The notes below the pieces were generated by a model. It was not told the DNA's origin, did not search any database, and worked only from the letters and a program-made list of their open reading frames with translations. Made by a program: the position numbers and the translations under genes. A stretch of 64,000 nucleotides of DNA from Dipodascopsis uninucleata var. uninucleata. Taxonomy: Eukaryota > Ascomycota > Lipomycetes > Lipomycetales > Lipomycetaceae. Shown here piece by piece: positions 57,273-64,000 of the stretch (positions are counted from its first letter, which is position 1; every line of letters begins with the position of its first letter). Location: NCBI GenBank assembly GCA_030568195.1, contig JAJLTO010000001.1:186001-250000 (forward strand). The letters are read 5' to 3'.

Positions 57273-59313
57273 TCAAGTACACCATTTAAAATACGAGCAT
57301 CGAAATTCACGGTTAGTATTTGCCCTGGATCTTCCGTTTCGCTCATATCCTGGACCAATTGGTCTAGATGTCATACAAATTATGTTAGTTAATATCCAAT
57401 TTACCCATATCACTAGGTGAAATAAATACAATCACAAATCCAACTAACCTTGCGCAAATCCAAAATGCTCGTCCCTGGTTAATTCCTGCTTTTTTTGTCG
57501 TCATTTGAATACATGGTTCATTATGCCCTGAACAATTTGGTGGTTTTGGCTTTTCAAATATTTTTCGCCAATCTCTGTTGATGTTGATAGTAGAGGTGAC
57601 TGTATCACCACTGTTTCGCTCCGATGCTCTCAAATTGGCAGGTTTATTAGATGATGACTCTAGCTCGAGTTCCGCCATCATGGCTTTGTGGCATTCCCAT
57701 GCTAGCCTCTCGTCATCTTCTAGTGATTGAGCCTCGTTATCCCTGGACATTGATTCCATTGCTTCAGGCTCCATTAATACTGGTGAAGCTTTCTTGAAGA
57801 AACTTGTAAGGCGTTTCTGTCCATTGCCAGAACGCTCTGGCGAGCTATCGCCAGTGTTATTGTGGCTATATTTTCGTTTTATAGAAGCACGCTGTTGTTT
57901 AGATAGTGACTGTTCACCCTGACGCAGGGATTTTTCAGTTACCGCAGGAGTAGATGATGCTTCTATTCTGTCAGAACTTTGTAAACAGTCTTCTTGCTTC
58001 GTTTCTGATTTCGATTCAGTTAGAGAAGATGACTTTTTTAAGCCTGCAGCAGCAAACATTTCCTTTATACTGCGTCTACCATTGAATTCAGGCAGGAATT
58101 TCGATGCCAACTTTGGCGTTGATGAAGGTACTGCCATGATCTTGTCACGGAAGCCACCACTGCTAGTTTTAGTCATTTCAGATGAAGACAATCGCAAATC
58201 GGCATAAACAGGACAGTGATCAGAACCTAAAAGATCCGGCCGAATATCTGCATTCTCAAAAAAGGAACTTAATCCTTTACTGGCAAGAATATAATCTATC
58301 CTAGATCCTTCGTAGATACCATTGCAGTCAGTACATCTTGTTCATGTATTATATAGCAACTATCACTTACCATAATTTCCCGGACGAGCATTGAGCTTTT
58401 GATTCCAGCAAGTAAACATTCCCTCTCTGTCAGGAAACTGTTCACGGCATAGATCAACCATAACACCATTTGGATGAGGCACTAGAAGCTCATCCAAGAG
58501 CTGCCGCGCATATGTTGCCTTGAAGTCTTGTAGTCCTTCTTCTATCATCCGTTCATCTGCTTCAACAGTGTCGATCTTGTCTCTGCATATATTCAAATCA
58601 CCCATTAAAATGACTTCTCTCTTTTCTTCTTCGATGAGTCGTCTAACACGAGTAAAGAGAGCAGTTAAAAATGCTGCCCTGTAGGCATCGCGATCTGCTG
58701 TAGCCGAATTCGCAGGACAGTATACGCCAATCAAAATAAAGGCATCAAGATCAAGTATCAGTGTTCGACCTTCATTATCTAGCAACCTGGCTTCTGATTC
58801 TCCCAGAGATTCGTCATAGGCACCTATGCAATTTGGTAGCTCACGATACTTTTTCCCTCCTGAGAGTGGTGCATCTAAGATGCCAGTAATTCCCTCCTCA
58901 GCACGGCAAGGTCGGCATATAGAATTCCTTGTATATATTGCTACACCTGAGTAACCGCGCTTTACCTTAGAAAAACTGAAGAATGATTCAAATCCAGGTA
59001 CAATGGCCATGTCGGCGTCCACATCTTTTCGTTGTATTTTTGTCTCTTGAAAGCAGATTATGTCTGCCTTTAGCAGGTCGAACATTGCAGCGAACGACTT
59101 TTCCTCGTTCCACGGATGGTACTGTAATACATTGCGTATTCCACATATATTGAATGTTACAAATCGTAGCCGATCAGGAAGTTTGACGTTATCATTGTCT
59201 TTGGATGACTGCTGTTCTTTCTTAGAATCAGTAGAGGATACAATAAGCGAACTCATTGTCGTATCGTCATCTTTCTGTGACATGTCATGTATAGGACGTC
59301 GAGCTACATTCAT
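57273..59313 (-). CDS. APN2: AP endonuclease 2 with GRF zinc finger
   Basis: Three exons, 58371-59313, 57449-58307 and 57273-57363, give 630 aa. The exonuclease/endonuclease/phosphatase domain has FVTFNICGIRN, ADIICFQETKIQR, KRGYSGVAIYTR, LMGDLNICRDKID, and the splice-built NARPGNYGSRIDYILAS, then LLGSDHCPVYAD. A linker with a PCNA-box-like QKRLTSFFKK follows. The C-terminal GRF finger (PPNCSGHNEPC, RAFWICARPIGPGYERNGRS, FRCSYFKWC) is completed only by exon 3. It repairs abasic sites and 3' blocked ends in the nucleus. The N-terminal ~47 residues before RLRFVTF exceed the usual start, so the true ATG may be internal. APN2 is the second classical flank of ascomycete MAT loci. Confidence 0.95.
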
Positions 59314-60004
59314 AATAAAACCCCATAGTATAGCTCAGTGTTTTTTGTTTATACTTTATCTTTATCGTAGAGCAGTTCAGAAGAGCTTGTAAAGACAGGC
59401 TATCGGTTATCTAGCAATTGTGAAAAACATAAACTATCAAGACTATTAATATTGAGACGCATTCACTTTTTATCTTTCACTTTACACCACATACGGGTAA
59501 ATAATAACAACATAAAAGCTGACTCTGCTCTTAGATTCCAGACTTGCTCTATAGATATCTTATAACACCTACGGAATAGAATATTATCTTAAAAGATTCT
59601 TAAATGGCAGAAAACACATATATTAAATCATGTGCTCGAATCAGCTTTACAAGGCAGACACGAGGTAGAATAACCCAAAAAACAAAAAAAAATACATGGA
59701 CTAGAAAAGAATTAACAAAGATACGAATTAAAGAACCAAAAAGGAAAACAAACAGTAAATGTAGTCGAAGAGAAGACCAATCGACCTTTCAAAAAAACAA
59801 AAGAAACAACACAACAGAGATCAAAATGCATACAACTCGCATATCAGCCGATCTTACAAAATAAAATAATAATTTTGAAAATTCATAACAAAAACGATGG
59901 CATTCACTCTTTATACTAATAAATCTACATGGACAGAGAGGAAAGGACACCAGATAGACCTTACCATCCTTTGCCGTCTCGCTCAGCTAAAATATGGCAT
60001 TTTC
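59314..60004. other. Intergenic A-rich region upstream of APN2
   Basis: About 0.7 kb. A-rich on the plus strand (T-rich in APN2 orientation) between 59.6 and 59.9 kb, as expected for a minus-strand promoter and the 3' end of SNX3. The Lys/Thr-rich frame 59604-59864 is a by-product of the A-richness. Confidence 0.55.
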
Positions 60005-61025
60005 TTATATCCATTGGTTCTAGAAAATAATGTGAGCATTATTAATCAAATAATGCGGCCAAATGTGTCATAAAATCAGTACTTACTCTGTCCCATTGAG
60101 GATCTTGAATGAAACCGCAAAGAACCTTTGACCCTGTCTGGAGAAGAGGATGGCCAGCCACACTATAGTCGGGTAATGCATAGTCAACATCATTGTCCAA
60201 AATTGCATCAGATACTACAGACACATAAAAACATCCAGAAGGAAGAATGCTTCTTTTACTTACGTCTGCAAGAATCTCTCAAGTCCCTCTCTACGTGTTT
60301 CAATAACTTCATCAGAGAAACGATTTGTAAAAACTTTGCCAGGGAGAGGTGGAATGGTTACGCGGGAACCTTCGCGTTCAAGAATCTCTCGGAAGAACTC
60401 GAAATCACTGTACCGTCGACGGACTACAGAGTACTTCAGCTTGAATGCGGGAATATTTGTCTAGTCAAATTGAAGTCTGTTAGCATCAATTATTTACCAT
60501 ATATTGACCAGCGTTGTGGCGAATCAAATTCTATCACTCAAACACATGAAATAGAAAATTGCCTTAGATCTAAATAGGATGACTTACTCTGCATACTATC
60601 TCGTAATCGGTATACATTCCTCTACCATAACCAACTATACATAACAACAGCTAATGTTAAAATGCTGTGCATCGATTATGAGTAACAGGAACCTGCAAAT
60701 ACTTTCAAACATACCATGTGTCTCCGGATTGCGAACCTATGTACAATCAAAACAGCGTTTATATTAATAAATTGTTCTTTTATCTTTGAATACATAATAT
60801 AGCACACCAATTCACCTCCTTCCAGCTAAAACACAAGCATCGACGCGAAAGGCGCCATCCACTTACCTCGATTTCCAAAAAGTTTTCAGGAACACCATAA
60901 ATTTCGTCGAACGTTTGCTGTTTAAATTGAGGGCGAGAAATAAACTCGAAATTTCTGTTGGTCGGAGAGGAAGACATCGACCTGCCGCCATTCGCTGTAG
61001 GAGAGCTCGAGAGTGTTGAGTTCAT
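60005..61025 (-). CDS. SNX3: Sorting nexin-3 (Grd19), PX domain
   Basis: Six exons, 60867-61025, 60715-60736, 60588-60634, 60264-60460, 60087-60162 and 60005-60019, give 171 aa. Every junction restores the family sequence: [18 protein letters not shown] | VRNPETH, then [13 protein letters not shown] | [20 protein letters not shown], then LERFLQT | [20 protein letters not shown], and WDR | NQWI at the end. The PX domain binds PI3P with the RRRYSDF arginine and tyrosine. The protein recycles cargo from endosomes with retromer. Exons of 22 and 15 nt are notable. Start at ATG 61025; upstream codons in frame lack an ATG. Confidence 0.96.
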
Positions 61026-62891
61026 CGTCAAATTTTGTGTGCTGCACAAATATTAGATAATAAAATTACAGTCTTATTTCAATTCTGTGCTATTTGTAGG
61101 TGCGTAATCCCAGAATTCTCTTAACAGTCTGTAATATTTTGAAATCCTAGAAGTCTGGTTAGCGAGAGTTAACTCTATCTCGGTTATCCAGCTCTACTTC
61201 TTTGTTCTCCTTTCTCACTCATCTCTCTGTCTTTCTGGAGCAGAACAGTACTATTTTCTGTGATTACACCTCACATATTCACACACTGTGAACTATATCA
61301 TCTCTCATACCTGATATTGATTATATCGTCTTGTGTTGAAATTATCGATGAAAGTAACTATTCCCGTAATGCTGTGGACCGTCTGGGTCTGTTCGTTTTG
61401 CCTAACGTCTTATAATTTTTTACTCATACACGCACATACGTATATAACACATACGTATATACGTATTTAAGTACGATACTTGCGTATATATATCTATGTA
61501 TATATCTTAATAAATCTATATACTGGTATATATAGCTAGATGAGAGTATAAAGGCCAGTAAATGCAAGTAACTGTAAACCGAAATTACAAATCCTACCGT
61601 ACCAATGTTATATACCCTTATAATATTACAGTCACCTGATATTAGTCTTATCCGATTTGAATTTCTTAGATAATATCACGATTAACAGATAACGCCGGCA
61701 CCTGGATTGCTTCAAATAATTGTTGTCGAGACCCATGTACAGAAAATGCTGAATGGCTAAAAAGACGAATCTCGTGAGAGATATAGAGATATTTAGGAGT
61801 AAATATTTAATAACTGCATACGTTAAATGATGTTCTACGAGTAATTACTCTTCAATACCTGAATACGAGATTTCCCGAACTGGCCGGTCGGTCTTGACGT
61901 AAACGACAGCTGCAGGATATGAGTTTTACGTGGCAATTGCAAAGTTTTGAAGTTTGTAAGCCGCCTTGCTCTTAGAATACTACGTAAGACTCAGCAATGA
62001 AATTTACGCGTAAGATTTACAAATGTCAAAAGAGAAATTAGAATCTGAGTAATATTGTTTATAGCTTTACTTATCGGTTCCCAGCTTTCTTGTCTAGCCA
62101 CCGAAGATCAGTTATTACGCGCTATTGTATATAGTACTATTTGTTCAAAATTACATTATGTACTTACGCCATATTTCGCATACTTCGCGCCATATGCTAT
62201 CTCACCTTGTACGCCCTAACCGGACAATAATAAATCACGTGATATGATTGCAGATACCATACACTATACGCTTTACGTGCGGTACAAAAAATCTTTTGAG
62301 TGTTTCTATATATATGGCAAAAGTGACAAAAGAGTCACGTAGATTGGTTTCTCCCATCCGGACCAAAAAAATTTCTAGGACGGATAATACTGGCAAGGAA
62401 AAAAATTTCATCTGACATTAGATTTAACTGAGCGCCGAAAAATATTATCTGACAATTCTTTTCCCTCAAATACTCTGAAACTGAAAGTTGACCAGAGCCT
62501 GACTATATCAAGTTCTATTAGCCTTAAGTGAGTAAAAATCAACTTTACTTCTGGCGTTCTAGTTAAATTATTAGAGGTGACTATTAGATCATCGGTTGCA
62601 ATAGTAATAATAGGTTGTTCTCTACGCGTATTTCAGAACAGCTCACTTTCTATTGGACTACCGTATTATATATATTAGCAGGATATCCTTACATGCATTC
62701 AAATATTTGTATGCGATTATAGGTTTACTCGAGACTATTCGTTCTGTTAAATAAGGCAGTAAACCCGTACTTATCAGTTTGGCGGAACTTTGTCGGAGCC
62801 TACAAGTTACCAGGAAGGTCGTTGAACGGTAGTATTCGCTACAGATGCAGCCGTAGATTACGTGGATAAAAACAATAGAAAGATTTCATAA
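61026..62891. other. Intergenic region between divergent SNX3 and RIM2 genes
   Basis: About 1.9 kb, strongly AT-rich, without a credible ORF. It has a TA/TACGTA-rich simple-sequence patch and an ATCACGTGAT palindrome at 62234-62243, 650 bp upstream of the carrier gene. Confidence 0.55.
61430..61540. repeat. TATA/TACGTA-rich low-complexity patch
   Basis: Repeated ACATACGTATATA-like units followed by TATATA runs, alternating purine-pyrimidine and self-complementary. Simple sequence with likely length polymorphism. Confidence 0.65.
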
Positions 62892-64000
62892 ATGTCCACA
62901 GTTTCAACATCAGCAGTCCCTTCAGGGTCGTCTTCGGGGCAGAATACCTCTTTCGCCTCGCTTAGTGCATCTAATAGTGGCAAATCACTAAGTGGTAAAG
63001 TAGCGGTTCAAGAAGATGCAATCAAGGCGGTTAAGGCATCAAAACCATGGCTACATTTTGTTGCAGGAGGGTAGGTCTATTATCGTAGAATATTTCTTAT
63101 GCTTTTAAAAGATCAAATGAAGTGCTTACTGACATTTGCGTTCCCTTAGTTTTGGTGGAATGATGGGCGCCATTATGACCTGTCCTTTAGATGTCGTTAA
63201 AACTAGATTGCAGAGCGACTTCTATGGATCCCAAATGAAGCATGGCCATCTTCAACAAGTTGTCAATGGTCGACGGCTTGGTCCTATTCGATCAATCGGC
63301 TTGCATTTTTATGAAACATTTCAGATCATGGCGGATGTTTATCGAAATGAAGGTGGAAGAGCTCTTTTTAAAGGTCTTGGACCAAATTTGGTTGGCGTTG
63401 TTCCTGCTAGATCTATTAATTTTTTCACCTATAATTACGGTAAGACTGCATATGCAGACTATTTTAATGATGGTAAAGAGGCTACTTGGGTTCATCTTAT
63501 GGCCGCAGCTACTGCTGGAATTTCTACGTCAACTGCAACAAATCCTATTTGGCTAGTGAAGACTAGACTTCAATTGGATAAGCAGAACAGCACTAAGGGT
63601 GATCAGACACGCCAATACAAGAACAGTTATGATTGTGTCAAGCAAGTTCTACAGAAGGAAGGTGTCCCCGGTCTATATAGAGGCTTAACTGCTTCCTATC
63701 TGGGAGTTGTCGAATCTTCGCTACAGTGGGTTCTCTATGAGCAAATGAAGTTTTTGATCAATGGCCGTGAAAAGTATAGAGAACGTAGAGGAATTACAAC
63801 CACCACTGGAGATGCATTTTTTGAATGGTTAGCAAAATCGGGAGCTGCTGGTCTGGCAAAGCTTTCTGCTTCGCTTCTTACTTATCCTCATGAAGTTGTT
63901 CGTACCCGTCTTCGACAAAGACCTTTAGACAACGGCAAGCCGAAATATTCCGGACTAATCAACTGCTTCACCACTATTTGGAAAAAAGAAGGATTCTTTG
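62892..64000 (+). CDS. RIM2: Mitochondrial pyrimidine nucleotide carrier (Rim2/SLC25A33-36 type), 3' truncated by window end
   Basis: Exons 62892-63070 and 63150 onwards give the first ~343 residues; the gene runs past the window end. A Ser-rich N-terminal extension leads to HFVAGG|FGGMMGAIMTCPL. Three mitochondrial-carrier signatures are present: PLDVVKTRLQ, PIWLVKTRLQLDK and PHEVVRTRLRQ, each closing an odd-numbered helix. GLYRGLTASYLGVVESSLQW is highly typical of Rim2. The carrier exchanges pyrimidine (deoxy)nucleotides across the inner membrane for mtDNA and mtRNA synthesis. Intron 63071-63149 has donor GTAGGT and branch TACTGAC. Confidence 0.94.

Noticed and set aside
59604-59864. 86-codon Lys/Thr/Arg-rich frame
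   Set aside because: Direct translation of an A-rich tract that is simply the T-rich promoter of minus-strand APN2.

Overview
The window is nuclear DNA of an ascomycete fungus. It is AT-rich and holds about 20 genes. Many carry short introns with GTAAGT/GTGAGT-type donors, CTAAC/CTGAC-type branch points and AG acceptors. Several proteins belong to fungal families: CENP-C/Mif2, Sla2, Atg29, a GRF-finger Apn2, a GT34 mannosyltransferase and MAT transcription factors. I cannot fix the class. The MAT HMG protein has an N-terminal motif that, from memory, resembles fission-yeast mat-Mc. That hints at Taphrinomycotina or another early-diverging ascomycete, without proving it.

Left part (1-36 kb), ordinary housekeeping genes: an Arc1/EMAPII-type tRNA-binding protein, an NmrA-like oxidoreductase, a Rab2/4-clade GTPase with a 6-nt microexon, a choline-transporter-like (Pns1) membrane protein, proteasome subunit Rpn8, adenylate kinase, a GT31 glycosyltransferase, tRNA-Ala(UGC), SF3b subunit 5 whose first coding exon is only the ATG, RNase H2 subunit A, acetyl-CoA synthetase with an inferred 5'-UTR intron, a GT34 (Mnn10/Mnn11-like) mannosyltransferase, a decayed tetraspanin gene, Trm9, tubulin cofactor B (Alp11), CENP-C, Tof1/Swi1 (Timeless) and Atg29. 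CENP-C and Tof1 are divergent and share an MCB/SCB-bearing promoter.

Two long gene-free stretches with more GC-rich composition stand out: 18.4-21.2 kb, upstream of acetyl-CoA synthetase, and 35.9-43.6 kb, upstream of a Ste11-like HMG regulator. Both look like large regulatory regions rather than hidden genes.

Right part (43.6-61 kb), a mating-type locus. The order is Ste11-like HMG factor >, SLA2 >, < alpha-box MAT protein, MAT HMG-box protein >, < APN2, < SNX3/GRD19. Both mating types sit head to head on one chromosome between the classical SLA2 and APN2 flanks, as in a primary homothallic fungus. The alpha-box and HMG-box proteins begin with a homologous module of about 41 residues (28 of 41 identical), starting at residue 8 in both. 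This shared N-terminus is the most unusual thing in the window. The window ends inside a Rim2-type mitochondrial pyrimidine-nucleotide carrier gene. I saw no transposon, viral element, rRNA or CRISPR array.
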